Assembly: GCF_014836325.1 (NCBI RefSeq) | Contig: NZ_JACSQZ010000002.1 | Span: forward strand, 42,245-106,244 | Direction of reading: 5' to 3' | DNA from: Clostridium gallinarum | Lineage (GTDB): Bacteria; Bacillota; Clostridia; Clostridiales; Clostridiaceae | Length of the DNA: 64,000 nucleotides | Part shown: positions 1 to 9,714 of the stretch, one piece after another | How positions within the stretch are numbered: the stretch's first letter is position 1 | Layout of the letters: every line of letters starts with the position of its first letter | The notes under the pieces: generated by a model | Databases searched by the model: none | Told to the model about the DNA's origin: nothing | What the model saw: the letters and a program-made list of their open reading frames with translations, nothing else | Made by a program: the position numbers and the translations under genes

Positions 1-953
1 CTTTTTTCCTTTACAAGGTTAATTTGAGCATCTAGAAGCTTCTTTTCTAAATCTAAAACTTTGTATTTTAAATTTTGCAAGTTAAACTTAGTCTCTTTAT
101 TTATATCTTTCAGCTTGTCCCTTTGTATTTTTATCTTATTATAATCTTCTTTCATAACTCTAAATTCTTCATCTAATTTATTTAAATTATCTTTATGTTG
201 CGCTTCATTAATTCTACATTCTTCCATTAGCTTATTAAGATTATTTTTATATGTTTCTTCTCTTAATTTATGCTCTTTCATTAAATTATTTATCCTATCT
301 TTATAGTTTTCTTCTCTTATTTCATACTCTTCAGTTAATTTATTTATTTTATCCTTATTTGTTTCTTCTTTTAATCTATAATCTTCAGCTAATTTATTTA
401 TCTTACCTTTATATTTTTCTTCATTCAATTTATATTCTCTACTAAGCTTATCTATCTTATCCTTACTTGATTTTTCTATCATCTTATATTCTTCATTTAA
501 CTTATCTATTTTATTTTTATATAAATTTTCTTTTTCATTAAGGTTCTTATTATTTTCTTTAATTACTTCTATTTCACTAGAGTAATTTTCTATTTCATTT
601 CTAAGTAAATCATTCTCACTTTTAAGTTCTTCTATTATCTTACTCAATTCATCAATTTTTGTTGTGTCTTCAACAACATTCTTAACTTTTTCATCTAATT
701 TAGTATTTTCCTCTTCTAATAAAGCATTCTTATTATATAAATTTTCTATTTCTTTATCAGCCTTATATAATTCATCTGCTATATTTATAGCTGCTAAAGT
801 TGCTGCTGCTGTAGTACTTAACTTTCTATTATTTTCACTTAAATCTTTAATTTTTCCTTCTACATAATTAGCTATTTGTAATAAATATTCTTCCGTTTCT
901 CTTCCTTTTAAATTATATTCCATTCCATTTATATTTATAGTAACAGTACTCAT
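1..953 (-). CDS. zapA: Cell division protein ZapA-like with long coiled-coil tail (3' end outside window)
   Basis: The frame is open from an ATG at 953 to the left edge, giving 317 codons without a stop, so the C-terminus is missing. The N-terminus (STVTININGMEYNLKGRETE, then an ADE-type helix near residue 60) fits the ZapA/YshA family, which binds FtsZ and bundles protofilaments at the division site. From about residue 70 onward it is almost pure heptad-like Lys/Glu/Leu/Asn coiled coil with a recurring motif of the form KDKINKLTEEYxxREE. ZapA is normally 80-100 residues, so the tail is a large extension. A GAGGTG ribosome site lies 5-6 bases before the ATG. Location after pheST matches the usual Firmicute order, although a terminator separates them. 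Confidence 0.8.
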   Translation of the reverse strand, partial: MSTVTININGMEYNLKGRETEEYLLQIANYVEGKIKDLSENNRKLSTTAAATLAAINIADELYKADKEIENLYNKNALLEEENTKLDEKVKNVVEDTTKIDELSKIIEELKSENDLLRNEIENYSSEIEVIKENNKNLNEKENLYKNKIDKLNEEYKMIEKSSKDKIDKLSREYKLNEEKYKGKINKLAEDYRLKEETNKDKINKLTEEYEIREENYKDRINNLMKEHKLREETYKNNLNKLMEECRINEAQHKDNLNKLDEEFRVMKEDYNKIKIQRDKLKDINKETKFNLQNLKYKVLDLEKKLLDAQINLVKEK

Positions 954-1070
954 AATACACCTCATAACATAATAATTATATTAATTTAATTTTAACATAA
1001 ATTTGTCTATTTACATATTAAAATATAATCTAATTATAAAGAAAATAATAAAAAATTATTAAAACTTCTA

Positions 1071-1110
1071 AAAAAAATAAAGCTACATCTTCACGCAGCT
1101 TTATTTTTTA
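1071..1110 (-). terminator. Intrinsic terminator of pheST
   Basis: On the minus strand a 13-of-14-bp stem (arms 1110-1097 and 1084-1071) with an A/T-rich base is followed by a run of T. It lies immediately after the pheT stop and closes the pheS-pheT transcript before zapA. Confidence 0.8.
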
Positions 1111-1113
1111 AAT

Positions 1114-3489
1114 TTATCTTAAAGTAGCTCCAAGTTTATGCTCTAAGCTTCTTAGAATTTTATCATGAACTTTATTTACATCATTATCAGTTAATGTTTT
1201 TCTTTCATCTCTATAAGCTATTGCATAGGCTATACTCTTCTTACCTTCTGGAATTTGAGCTCCCTTATAAATATCAAATAACTCAACCTTTTCTACTAAG
1301 TTTCCACCAGCTCTTTTAATAGTATCTTCTATTTCTTGAACTAAAACTTCATCATTTACAAGTAAAGCAATATCTCTTGTAACTGCTGGGAATTTAGGTA
1401 AAGCTTTATATTTCTTATTTATTTTAGAGTAATCAAATAGTAAATCTAAGTTTAGCTCAGCTAAATAACAGTTTACATCTACTCCATAGTTTTCTGATAC
1501 ATCTGGATGAACTTCTCCCAATACTCCAACCTTAGTGTTTCCAATCATTAAAGCAGCTGTTTTACCTGGATGATAACTTGGATTATCACTTTCTCTTGTA
1601 AACATAACCTTATTCAATCCTAAAGCTTCAAGAGCATTTTCAACTATTCCTTTTAAATCTAAGTAATCACAATTACCATACATTCCAATAGTTAATATAT
1701 TCTTTTCAGTTGGAATAACAGTTTCATCTTCATTTGGAATATATACTTTTCCTATTTCAAATAATCTTGCATAGCCATTATTTCTTGAGTAGTTTCTACC
1801 TAAACATTCCATCATTGAATGAATAGTTGTAGTTCTCATTACTGAGTAATCTTCTCCTAATGGATTTTTTATTTTTACTACTTTTCTTAACTCACTATCT
1901 TCTGGTAAACTTATTTTATCAAAAACCTTTGGTGATATAAATGAATAACTTATAGATTGATTTAATCCACTAGATACCATAGTTCTAACCATTAAATCTC
2001 TTAATAATTCATTCTTATATTTCGGCTCTCTTCCAGTTGAAATATTAAATATAGTTGTTGGTATTTTATCATATCCATATATTCTTGCTACTTCCTCAGC
2101 TATATCTTCCTTAATAGCAATATCTATTCTAAAAGTAGGTATTGTTATATTTAAATTTTCTCCATTTATTTCTGTTTTTAACTCTAATGAATCAAGATAC
2201 TTTTTCATATCCTCTTTAGAAATTTCTGTTCCTAAGAACTTGTTTATCCATTTAGAATCTACAGTAATATATCCCTCTTCTTTTTTAGAGTTATATATAT
2301 CTATAGTTCCTTCCATTACTTCTCCACAACCAAGCTCACATACTAATGCACAAGCTCTATTTATAGCTAATTCTGCAAGATTTGGATCTATATCTTTTTC
2401 AAATCTAGCTGAACTTTCACTTCTTAAGTTAAGCTTTTTAGAGTTAACTCTAATATTTGTTCCATCAAAATTAGCTGCTTCAAATATTACTTCTGTAGTA
2501 TCTTCTTGTATTTCAGAATTTAATCCGCCCATTATTCCAGCAAGACCAATTGATCTATTATCATCTTTTATGCAAAGGAATGATGAATCTAAAGTTCTTT
2601 CAACTTCATCTAAAGTAATAAACTTTTCATTATCATTAGCTCTTTCAACTACTATTTTACCACTTTTAATTTCTCTAGCATCAAAAGCATGCATAGGTTC
2701 ACCAATTTCTAACATAACAAAATTAGTAATATCTACTATATTGTTAATAGGTCTTACCCCTGCTTCTAATAATCTTTCTTGCATCCAACCTGGTGAAGGC
2801 ATTATTTTAACATTCTTAACACCTCTTGCCATATATCTTCTACATAAAGCATCTCTAACTTCTACTTTAATTTTATCATTTATATTTTCATTAGATTTTA
2901 CTTCATAATTTAAGTTTGGCATTTTATAATTAGTTCTAAGAGTTGCTGCTGTTTCTCTTGCCATACCAACTATACTTAAACAATCTGGTCTATTTGAAGT
3001 AATATCAAAATCTAAAATTGATTTATTAAGATTTAAATATTCCTTTATATCCATTCCTAAAGGTGCATCCTCTGGTAATATCATAAGTCCATGAACTGGC
3101 TCATCTCCTGCTATTCCAAGTTCTTCTTCTGAACAGAACATACCATTTGATACTACTCCTCTAAGTTTACCTTTTTTAATTTCTGTTCCATCAGCTAATA
3201 TTGATTTATGTAGTGCAACAGGAACTACATCTTGCTCTTCCATATTAGTAGCTGCTGTAACTATTTGAATTGTTTCATTTCCAATGTCAACTTGACAAAC
3301 TTTTAATTTATCCGCATCTGGATGTTGTGTTATTTCAACTATTTTACCTGTAACAATATTTTTTATTTCATCACCTTGAGTAATAACTTCTTCTAAAGCT
3401 GATCCAGATAAAGTTAATTTATCTCCAAGTTCTTTTGCGTCTATATTTACTTCAACATAATCTTTTAACCAATTAAATGGTACTTTCAT
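1114..3489 (-). CDS. pheT: Phenylalanine--tRNA ligase beta subunit
   Basis: This 791-residue protein is the beta chain of the alpha2-beta2 phenylalanyl-tRNA synthetase, which charges tRNA-Phe in the cytoplasm. An EMAP-II-like tRNA-binding domain lies at about residues 40-150 ([15 protein letters not shown]). It is followed by the B3/B4 editing region (about 210-390), a B5 domain (about 400-475), the catalytic-like core, and a C-terminal ferredoxin-fold anticodon-binding domain from about 700 ([19 protein letters not shown]). Length is typical of bacterial PheT. The start is preceded by AGGAGG at good spacing, 19 bases after pheS. It is co-transcribed with pheS from the upstream T-box promoter. 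Confidence 0.98.
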   Translation of the reverse strand: MKVPFNWLKDYVEVNIDAKELGDKLTLSGSALEEVITQGDEIKNIVTGKIVEITQHPDADKLKVCQVDIGNETIQIVTAATNMEEQDVVPVALHKSILADGTEIKKGKLRGVVSNGMFCSEEELGIAGDEPVHGLMILPEDAPLGMDIKEYLNLNKSILDFDITSNRPDCLSIVGMARETAATLRTNYKMPNLNYEVKSNENINDKIKVEVRDALCRRYMARGVKNVKIMPSPGWMQERLLEAGVRPINNIVDITNFVMLEIGEPMHAFDAREIKSGKIVVERANDNEKFITLDEVERTLDSSFLCIKDDNRSIGLAGIMGGLNSEIQEDTTEVIFEAANFDGTNIRVNSKKLNLRSESSARFEKDIDPNLAELAINRACALVCELGCGEVMEGTIDIYNSKKEEGYITVDSKWINKFLGTEISKEDMKKYLDSLELKTEINGENLNITIPTFRIDIAIKEDIAEEVARIYGYDKIPTTIFNISTGREPKYKNELLRDLMVRTMVSSGLNQSISYSFISPKVFDKISLPEDSELRKVVKIKNPLGEDYSVMRTTTIHSMMECLGRNYSRNNGYARLFEIGKVYIPNEDETVIPTEKNILTIGMYGNCDYLDLKGIVENALEALGLNKVMFTRESDNPSYHPGKTAALMIGNTKVGVLGEVHPDVSENYGVDVNCYLAELNLDLLFDYSKINKKYKALPKFPAVTRDIALLVNDEVLVQEIEDTIKRAGGNLVEKVELFDIYKGAQIPEGKKSIAYAIAYRDERKTLTDNDVNKVHDKILRSLEHKLGATLR

Positions 3490-3508
3490 ATCCTTTACCT
3501 CCTGTTAA

Positions 3509-4528
3509 TTAAAATTGATTTAAAAATCTCATATCACTTTCATATAATAATCTGATGTCATCTATACCGTACTTAAGCATAACCATTCTATCAACACCAA
3601 ACCCGAAGGCAAATCCACTATAAACTTCTGGATCTATACCACAATTTCTAAGAACTTCTGGGTGAACCATTCCACATCCTAAAAGTTCTATCCAGCCACT
3701 TCCTTTACAAACTCTACACCCTTTTCCTTCACATACAAAGCAAGTTGCATCCATTTCTGCTGATGGCTCCGTAAATGGGAAATGATGAGGTCTAAATTTA
3801 GTTTTAACATTTTCACCAAACATCTTTTTAGCAAATAATTCTAAAGTTCCTTTAAGATCTGCAAAAGTAACTCCCTTATCTATAACTAAACCTTCCATTT
3901 GATAAAATATTGGTGAGTGAGTTGCATCTACAGCATCTGATCTATAAACTTTACCTGGAGCAATCATTTTTATTGGTGGTTTTTGATTTTCCATAACTCT
4001 TATTTGAACAGGTGATGTTTGAGTTCTAAGAACTAAATTATCATTTACATAAAATGTATCTTGTTCACTTCTAGCAGGATGATTTTTAGGAATATTTAAA
4101 GCTTCAAAATTATAATAGTCTAATTCAACTTCTGGACCTTCTTCAACAGTAAAGCCCATAGAAATAAAGATATCTTTCATACTTTCTAAAGTTAAATCAA
4201 GAGGATGTCTCTTACCAATTATATTTTTCTTACCTGGCATAGATATATCTATTACCTCTGAAGCTAACTTAGCATTTTTTTCTTTTTCTTTAATTGAAGT
4301 AAGCATTTCTTCTATCTTATCTTCAACTTCTTTCTTAACTTCATTAACAAGCTTACCAACTACTGGTCTTTCCTCTTTAGATAAGCCCCCCATACTTCTT
4401 AGTATAGTTGTTAGCTCTCCTTTTTTTCCCAGATACTTTACTCTAATTTCTTCTAACTTTGCACTATTAATAGCATCTTTTAATTCATTAAATGCATTTT
4501 CTTTAATAGACATTAATTGTTCTTGCAT
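3509..4528 (-). CDS. pheS: Phenylalanine--tRNA ligase alpha subunit
   Basis: This 339-residue class II synthetase catalytic subunit activates phenylalanine and transfers it to tRNA-Phe as a heterotetramer with PheT. An N-terminal coiled-coil tRNA-binding arm occupies roughly residues 1-90. The catalytic core contains motif 2 ([16 protein letters not shown]), a CxxCxGxGCxxCxGSGW cysteine cluster, and motif 3 near the end ([17 protein letters not shown]). The protein ends with the family-typical [14 protein letters not shown]-type site precedes the ATG. It is the first gene of the operon controlled by the Phe T-box leader. Confidence 0.98.
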   Translation of the reverse strand: MQEQLMSIKENAFNELKDAINSAKLEEIRVKYLGKKGELTTILRSMGGLSKEERPVVGKLVNEVKKEVEDKIEEMLTSIKEKEKNAKLASEVIDISMPGKKNIIGKRHPLDLTLESMKDIFISMGFTVEEGPEVELDYYNFEALNIPKNHPARSEQDTFYVNDNLVLRTQTSPVQIRVMENQKPPIKMIAPGKVYRSDAVDATHSPIFYQMEGLVIDKGVTFADLKGTLELFAKKMFGENVKTKFRPHHFPFTEPSAEMDATCFVCEGKGCRVCKGSGWIELLGCGMVHPEVLRNCGIDPEVYSGFAFGFGVDRMVMLKYGIDDIRLLYESDMRFLNQF

Positions 4529-4640
4529 TTTACTTCCTCCCTTACTGATATAAACAAAACAGATTGATAACTGTTTTTAGATATAAATTTCAATTTATTT
4601 AAATAAAATTTAATAGCTATATTATATATTTAATACAAAA

Positions 4641-4893
4641 TAAAAAAACTTCGTCCCCATAAAAGGGACGAAGTATCGCGTTACCACCCTAATTGGTTAA
4701 AAATAAGCTTTTTAACCCAACTTAATTTAATTAACGGAAAAAACCGCTAGAAACTACTATTATTTCACTTCTAGGACTCCTGAGGGAACTTCAATATAAA
4801 TTTCCTTAAAGTGGCTTTCAGTCCAAGACCACTTCTCCCTGAAAAGTCTTTTATATCTACTTTCTCATTCACAGTCTTTACATATTTAATTTA
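4641..4893 (-). promoter_or_regulatory. T-box leader, phenylalanine-specific
   Basis: On the minus strand the canonical T-box sequence AGGGTGGTAACGCGA lies at 4690-4676. It is directly followed by a terminator hairpin (arms 4674-4665 and 4657-4648, GGGACGAAGT with its complement) and a T-run. Upstream is a stem I region in which a TTC triplet at 4788-4786 sits at the position expected for the specifier codon, which reads phenylalanine. Uncharged tRNA-Phe should stabilise the antiterminator and allow pheST expression. This occupies most of the 414-base gap between the methyltransferase gene and pheS. Confidence 0.92.
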
Positions 4894-4899
4894 TAATTT

Positions 4900-4928
4900 A
4901 TTATACAAATAAATTTATCATATTTCAA
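4900..4928 (-). promoter_or_regulatory. Promoter of the pheST T-box transcript
   Basis: On the minus strand TTGAAA (4928-4923) and TATAAT (4905-4900) are separated by 17 bases, a strong sigma-A arrangement. The predicted start is near 4893, just before the T-box stem I. Confidence 0.75.
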
Positions 4929-4942
4929 TAGTAAGTTTTTTA

Positions 4943-5734
4943 TTATAAATTAATTAAATTTTGTCTTACTTTTTCAAATAATATAATTGATGTTGCTATA
5001 GATACATTTAAAGACTCTGCTCCTCCAGGCATTGGAATTTTAACTTTTTTATCTGCTAATTCAAAAAGTTCATTACTAATTCCATTCCCTTCATTACCTA
5101 CAGCTAATATTATTTTACCATGTAAATTTTCATCAAAAAAATTTTTAGATTCTTTTAACGATGTTGCAACTAAACTAAATCCTTCTTCTTTAAGATTTTT
5201 TATAATAGTAAAATTGCTATCATCATAAAATATAGGTATATAAAATATAGAACCCATTGTAGATCTTATTGTTTTATCGTTATATATATCTACAGTTCCT
5301 TTTGTTAATATAATCCCGTGTACTCCTGCTGCATGAGCTGTTCTAATAATCGTTCCTAAATTCCCAGGATCTTGAACCTTATCACAAACTAAAAAGAAAT
5401 TTCCTTCTTCTAAATTGTATTTATAGTTTTTCTTTTTAGTAACAGCTATAATCCCTTGAGAGTTTTCTGTTGAAGAAACTTGAGAAAATAAATTATTGGA
5501 AAAAACATTAATTTTATTTTCAAAAGCTACATTTTCACTAAAAAATTTTTTAAATTTTTCTTCATAATCTCTTGAAATTATAATATACTCTATTTCCATG
5601 TTAGCTTTAATAGCTTCCTCTATTAAACGAAACCCTTCTAAGATAAACATACCCTCTTTATCTCTAGATTTTCTATCTTTTAATTTTTTTACAAATTTAA
5701 ATAAGTTATTATCCTTACTTTCTATATAAACCAA
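4943..5734 (-). CDS. TrmH/SpoU-family RNA 2'-O-methyltransferase
   Basis: This protein of about 263 residues is a SpoU-class SAM-dependent ribose methyltransferase acting on rRNA or tRNA; the exact target cannot be read from sequence. An N-terminal substrate-binding domain (SRDKEGMFILEGFRLIEEA) precedes the knotted SPOUT domain. The three SpoU motifs are VQDPGNLGTIIRTAHAAG, LAVGNEGNGIS and PMPGGAESLNVSIATSIILFE. A GTG at 5743 begins the open frame, but it lies inside the GAGGTGG ribosome site. The TTG at 5734, about six bases downstream of that site, is the better start. It follows the ktrAB genes closely and may be co-transcribed with them. Confidence 0.9.
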   Translation of the reverse strand: MVYIESKDNNLFKFVKKLKDRKSRDKEGMFILEGFRLIEEAIKANMEIEYIIISRDYEEKFKKFFSENVAFENKINVFSNNLFSQVSSTENSQGIIAVTKKKNYKYNLEEGNFFLVCDKVQDPGNLGTIIRTAHAAGVHGIILTKGTVDIYNDKTIRSTMGSIFYIPIFYDDSNFTIIKNLKEEGFSLVATSLKESKNFFDENLHGKIILAVGNEGNGISNELFELADKKVKIPMPGGAESLNVSIATSIILFEKVRQNLINL

Positions 5735-5747
5735 AAAATCCACCTCA

Positions 5748-6416
5748 TTAGTTTGATTTCACTATCATACCTTCTAATCTGCTTAAATCCTCTGCAGAAC
5801 CAATAGCAACTATAATATCATTATCTTCAACTATATCTTCTGCTGATGGAGATAAATTTACTTCATCCCCTCTTTTAATTGCCATAACATTAATGCCATA
5901 CTTACTTCTAAGTCTTAAATCATTTAAGCTTTTTCCAGTCCAATCATCAAGAACCTGGATTTCCATAACACTATAGTCTTCTGATAGTTCAATATAATCT
6001 AATATATTAGCAGATACTAAATTATGAGCTACTCTTACTCCCATATCTTTCTCTGGAAGTACTACTCTATCTGCACCTATTTTATATAAAACTTTAGCGT
6101 GTAAATCACTATGTCCTTTAGCAATTATATACTTTACTCCTAATTCTTTAACTAATAATGTTGCCATCACACTTGCTTGAATATTATCACCTATTGTTAC
6201 TACAGCAACATCAAAGTTTCTAATACCTAGAGACCTTAAAGCATTCTCATCTGTTGCATCTAATTGAACAGCATGAGTTACACTATCTGCTATTTCTTGA
6301 ACTATATCCTCATCCTTATCTATAGCTAATACATCATTTCCTAACGAATATAAAGTTTTTGCAATAGAATAACCAAATCTACCTAGACCTATAATTACAA
6401 ATTGCTTATTTCCCAT
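5748..6416 (-). CDS. ktrA: Ktr potassium uptake system regulatory subunit (RCK protein)
   Basis: This 222-residue protein is a cytoplasmic RCK gating ring subunit that binds ATP/ADP or NAD(H) and controls the KtrB potassium translocator. The RCK_N domain begins with FVIIGLGRFG (GxGxxG nucleotide fold) and has the acidic AIDKDE strand end. An RCK_C domain follows from about residue 135. The open frame extends further upstream, but the ATG at 6416 has AGGGAG nine bases before it and gives the same length as Bacillus KtrA. It lies 14 bases downstream of ktrB, as expected for a two-gene potassium uptake operon. Confidence 0.92.
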   Translation of the reverse strand: MGNKQFVIIGLGRFGYSIAKTLYSLGNDVLAIDKDEDIVQEIADSVTHAVQLDATDENALRSLGIRNFDVAVVTIGDNIQASVMATLLVKELGVKYIIAKGHSDLHAKVLYKIGADRVVLPEKDMGVRVAHNLVSANILDYIELSEDYSVMEIQVLDDWTGKSLNDLRLRSKYGINVMAIKRGDEVNLSPSAEDIVEDNDIIVAIGSAEDLSRLEGMIVKSN

Positions 6417-6429
6417 TCTATTCATCTCC

Positions 6430-7770
6430 CTAACCAATTAAAATTTTTCCTTCTGGATATTTGTATCCTGATTTCTTACGTTTTCTAGTTAATGATAAAA
6501 CTACAGTAAGAGGACCCACTCTACCAAAATACATCATTAAAATCATAAGTATTTTTCCTATTGGACTTAAACTTGGTGTAAGACCTAATGTTAAACCAAC
6601 TGTTCCAAATCCGGAAGTTGCTTCATATAACAAATCTATAAAACTTGCTCCAACCTCTGTATAAGATAGTATCATTGTAGATATCATAACTAAAGATACA
6701 CCAATAAACAATAAAGTAAATGCTTTATACACTAATTCTTTAGTAAATCTTCTTCCAAATACTTCTGTATCTTCTCTTCCCTTAATAACTGATATAACAG
6801 TTAATACTAAAAGTCCAAATGTTACTGTTTTTAATCCTCCTGCTGTTGAACCAGGTGATCCACCAATAAACATTAATACAATAGTCAAAAATTTACCAGC
6901 TAAAGTCATACCCTCTGTTGGGACACTATTAAACCCTGCTGTTCTTGGACTTACTGATGCAAAGAAAGAATTTAATAATTTATCTTTTATATTCATATTT
7001 CCAATACTTTCAGGATTGTTAAATTCAAATAATAGCATTAAAATAGTACCACCAAATACTAGTATTACAGTTGTTATTATTACTAATTTAGAATGGATAG
7101 ATAATTTTTTAATCCCTTTAAATTCGTATATTTCTAAAAGTACCGCAAAACCTAATCCACCTATTATTATTAATGCACTTATTACTAAAATAACTACACT
7201 ATTGTCATAATAATTTATAAGACTTGTTCCAAACAAATCAAATCCTGCATTACAAAAAGCAGAAATAGAATGAAATACACTATAAAAAATCCCTCTCCCT
7301 ATTCCATACTCTGGAACAAATTGAGTAGACAGTAATAATGCTCCAAAAAACTGCACAGAAAAAGTAAAAATAAGAATATATTTTACCATCCTTACAAGCC
7401 CTTGAATAGAATATGTATTCATAGCTTCTTGCATAACTAATCTTTCTCTTAAAGTTATCTTTTTTCCTAGTATTAGAGAAATCAATACTGCAAAGGACAT
7501 AAAGCCTAACCCACCAATTTCTATTAAAGTCATTATAACAATTTGACCAAATGTACTCCAATGTGCACTAGTATTCAAAGTTATTAACCCTGTTACACAA
7601 ACTGCTGAAGTTGATGTAAATATAGCATCTACGAAATTAGTAGCTTCACCACTTTTAGATGATATAGGCAATGATAATATTATTGCACCTATAAAAATTG
7701 CTACTAAAAATCCTAATGCTAATATTTGTACCCCTTTTAATTTTATTTTACCTTTTAAACTAAACTGCAT
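6430..7770 (-). CDS. ktrB: Ktr/Trk-type potassium transporter membrane subunit
   Basis: This 446-residue integral membrane protein of the SKT (Trk/Ktr/HKT) superfamily is the sodium- or proton-linked potassium translocating subunit. The four pore loops carry the selectivity-filter glycines: SAVCVTGLI (about residue 60), SAFCNAGFD (about 175), SPRTAGFNS (about 280) and SGFGTVGLT (about 385). The conserved SPGSTAGGLKT segment lies in the middle. Length matches KtrB (about 445). The chosen ATG at 7770 has AGAGGTG at correct spacing; a GTG 21 bases upstream lacks a site. KtrA follows directly. Confidence 0.93.
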   Translation of the reverse strand: MQFSLKGKIKLKGVQILALGFLVAIFIGAIILSLPISSKSGEATNFVDAIFTSTSAVCVTGLITLNTSAHWSTFGQIVIMTLIEIGGLGFMSFAVLISLILGKKITLRERLVMQEAMNTYSIQGLVRMVKYILIFTFSVQFFGALLLSTQFVPEYGIGRGIFYSVFHSISAFCNAGFDLFGTSLINYYDNSVVILVISALIIIGGLGFAVLLEIYEFKGIKKLSIHSKLVIITTVILVFGGTILMLLFEFNNPESIGNMNIKDKLLNSFFASVSPRTAGFNSVPTEGMTLAGKFLTIVLMFIGGSPGSTAGGLKTVTFGLLVLTVISVIKGREDTEVFGRRFTKELVYKAFTLLFIGVSLVMISTMILSYTEVGASFIDLLYEATSGFGTVGLTLGLTPSLSPIGKILMILMMYFGRVGPLTVVLSLTRKRKKSGYKYPEGKILIG

Positions 7771-7854
7771 ATCTTCACCTCTTAGATACACTAAATTTTA
7801 TATTACCTATTATACACTATTTTCTAGTTATTTATTTATATTATATATAAAAAA

Positions 7855-7872
7855 TGCGACCTATAGGTCGCA
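7855..7872 (-). terminator. Intrinsic terminator of rpmI-rplT
   Basis: On the minus strand TGCGACC, a TATA loop and GGTCGCA form a 7-bp GC-rich stem followed by TTTTTTA, just after the rplT stop. Confidence 0.88.
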
Positions 7873-7877
7873 GTATG

Positions 7878-8237
7878 TTATTTACTTAATTGACTTTTTG
7901 CTAATTCTACTAGATCTGCAAATGCTTTTGGATCATTAATAGCAATTTCAGATAACATTTTTCTGTTCATATCTATTCCAGCTAACTTAATTCCATTTAT
8001 GAATTTTGAATAAGAAAGACCATTCATTCTTGTAGCTGCATTAATTCTAGCTATCCAAAGTCTTCTAAAATCTCTCTTCTTTAATCTTCTTCCAACATAA
8101 GCGTTTCTTAAAGCTCTTATTACAGATTCATTAGCAGTTTTAAATAATCTACTCTTTCCACCGTAGTAACCTTTTGCAAGCTTTAATACTTTTTTATGAT
8201 TTTTACGTGAATTTACCGCTCTTTTAACTCTTGCCAT
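7878..8237 (-). CDS. rplT: 50S ribosomal protein L20
   Basis: This 119-residue protein starts [30 protein letters not shown], the hallmark L20 N-terminus. L20 binds 23S rRNA early in large-subunit assembly and is the autogenous repressor of its own operon in Firmicutes and enterics. The highly basic N-terminal arm (to about residue 60) and the globular C-terminal domain containing [19 protein letters not shown] are intact. It follows rpmI by 19 bases behind an AGGAGG site and ends at a strong terminator. The leader upstream of rpmI resembles an L20-controlled attenuator. Confidence 0.98.
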   Translation of the reverse strand: MARVKRAVNSRKNHKKVLKLAKGYYGGKSRLFKTANESVIRALRNAYVGRRLKKRDFRRLWIARINAATRMNGLSYSKFINGIKLAGIDMNRKMLSEIAINDPKAFADLVELAKSQLSK

Positions 8238-8256
8238 GTTTCAAACCTCCTACATA

Positions 8257-8454
8257 CTATAAATATGGTAATAATTTTTTCATTGCTTTTTCTTGAGTAG
8301 TTGAAACATAAGCTGTTTTTCTTAAGTTTCTCTTTCTCTTAGAGCTTTTCTTAGTTAATATATGGCTTTTAAAAGCTTTAGCTCTCTTTAATTTTCCAGT
8401 TCCAGTCTTTTTAAATCTTTTTGCTGCACCTCTGTGTGTTTTCATTTTTGGCAT
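8257..8454 (-). CDS. rpmI: 50S ribosomal protein L35
   Basis: This 65-residue, very basic protein starts [20 protein letters not shown], the classical L35 signature, and is a structural component of the large ribosomal subunit. A GGAGGA ribosome site precedes the start. In most Firmicutes infC lies immediately upstream in the same operon. Here infC is absent and rpmI is the first gene after the leader and promoter. Confidence 0.98.
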   Translation of the reverse strand: MPKMKTHRGAAKRFKKTGTGKLKRAKAFKSHILTKKSSKRKRNLRKTAYVSTTQEKAMKKLLPYL

Positions 8455-8521
8455 AATAAAATCCTCCTCTCAAATTATGCTTAATAATAAACTTTTAAAC
8501 ATTATTAAAAGTTTATAAAAT

Positions 8522-8650
8522 AAAAAAGACAGCATAATGCCGTCCTCGTAATATCCATTTTTTAATTTAATTTATGATAAATTAAAACATAATATATATA
8601 CCTTACTAAGCTTTGCCGTAAGGTGAGAAACGGCTTTGTTCCTTCTTGAC
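8522..8650 (-). promoter_or_regulatory. Ribosomal protein L20-type leader with attenuator
   Basis: The transcript leader between promoter and rpmI is about 190 bases. On the minus strand it contains a compact structured segment (GAACAAAGCCG ... CTCACC ... CGGCAAAG, 8642-8605). Further down it carries a terminator hairpin GACGGCA/TGCTGTC (8544-8528) followed by TTTTTT (8527-8522). This layout matches L20 leaders, in which L20 binding promotes premature termination. Identification rests on position, architecture and partial motif recall; a covariance-model search was not possible. Confidence 0.7.
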
Positions 8651-8657
8651 ACTAGTT

Positions 8658-8686
8658 ATTATATTATTTGCTAAAAAACTTGTCAA
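8658..8686 (-). promoter_or_regulatory. Promoter of the rpmI-rplT operon
   Basis: On the minus strand there is a perfect TTGACA (8686-8681), a 17-base spacer and a perfect TATAAT (8663-8658). It lies only a few bases beyond the ytxC stop, so rpmI-rplT has a strong independent promoter. Confidence 0.9.
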
Positions 8687-8693
8687 CATTATT

Positions 8694-9584
8694 TTAAAAT
8701 TTAACTTGTTTTTCAGCGCATAAATTACAATCTTTGCAAAAACTCACCTTATTTCCAAAAACATTTTCAATTGTATTAATAAATTCCTTGTTAATACAAT
8801 TTTCCTTACCATGTATCACTACACTCTTTGGAGCATTAGTTATTAATCCGCTAATAATTATATCCTCCATTTTTACTTCATTATCTACTTTACACTCTAT
8901 AATTTCCTTCATAAATTCACTAAAAATATCTTTTTTATCAATATCTACTATTGAGTAATTTCCTTCTCCATCAATAATAATATTTACTTTTTCAATTTTA
9001 CTTTCTTGAATTTCAACAAAATATTTTAGCAATTTAATAAATTCCCTATATTCTTTTTCTACCATATAAGTTTCAATTACTTTATCTACTATACTCTCTA
9101 TATCTTCTCTAAGTTCTTTCATTCTAAATCTTATAAATCCATTAATATTTATTTCAGAATTTTCCTCTAAGCAAATCTTAATTTTTTCTATTATATTATT
9201 TATTTTATTAAGACAATATATTAAATTGTCAAAGCTAATTGAATCATTATTAAATAATACCTTCATTATTTGATCTTCAATTTCTATTATCTCATCTTGC
9301 TTTAAAAAGAAATAATTTTCTGTTAAATAATCAAACATTTCTTTATTTTTATATTCTTCTAATACAATTTTATATAGTATATTGCTTATATATAAATTTA
9401 CAATTTCTTTAACTCTTTCATTATAACTACTATCATCACATAAAATTTTTACTATATGGTTTTCTAATTCCACACTTTCTACTATTCCTATTTTGATGTC
9501 TTTTTTCTTAAGTAAAGATCTTAATTCTTGAATTTCACTAATAAAATCCAAGTTATTATTATAAACAAGTCTTAAAACAAGCAT
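8694..9584 (-). CDS. YtxC-like putative sporulation protein
   Basis: This 296-residue protein resembles the YtxC family of Bacillus and clostridia, genes found in spore formers whose biochemical role is not known. It begins MLVLRLVYNNNLDF and is largely alpha-helical, with acidic and basic helices and the segment FIRFRMKELREDIESIVD in the middle. The tail carries closely spaced cysteines (CKDCNLC) that might bind a metal; this is inference. The ATG at 9584 has AAGGGAG about ten bases before it, so the longer frame starting at 9638 is not used. It is monocistronic and divergent from the DUF6873 gene. Confidence 0.7.
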   Translation of the reverse strand: MLVLRLVYNNNLDFISEIQELRSLLKKKDIKIGIVESVELENHIVKILCDDSSYNERVKEIVNLYISNILYKIVLEEYKNKEMFDYLTENYFFLKQDEIIEIEDQIMKVLFNNDSISFDNLIYCLNKINNIIEKIKICLEENSEININGFIRFRMKELREDIESIVDKVIETYMVEKEYREFIKLLKYFVEIQESKIEKVNIIIDGEGNYSIVDIDKKDIFSEFMKEIIECKVDNEVKMEDIIISGLITNAPKSVVIHGKENCINKEFINTIENVFGNKVSFCKDCNLCAEKQVKF

Positions 9585-9714
9585 GGATTCCACTCCCTTT
9601 CTAATAATAGTATGTATAAAAAAATCAACTATATTCAAAAATTATTTCTTACTAATCGACAAATAATAATAAATATTTTATAATAAAAAAAATAAAATTG
9701 ATTAGGAGATTATA

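Noticed and set aside
1..950. Plus-strand open frames at 251-445 and 664-867
   Set aside because: They are shadows of the zapA-like gene on the other strand, with low-complexity Leu/Tyr/Phe products.
2240..2908. 222-codon plus-strand frame opposite pheT
   Set aside because: It is antisense to a certain essential gene, with Ser/Leu/Ile-rich composition typical of shadow frames.
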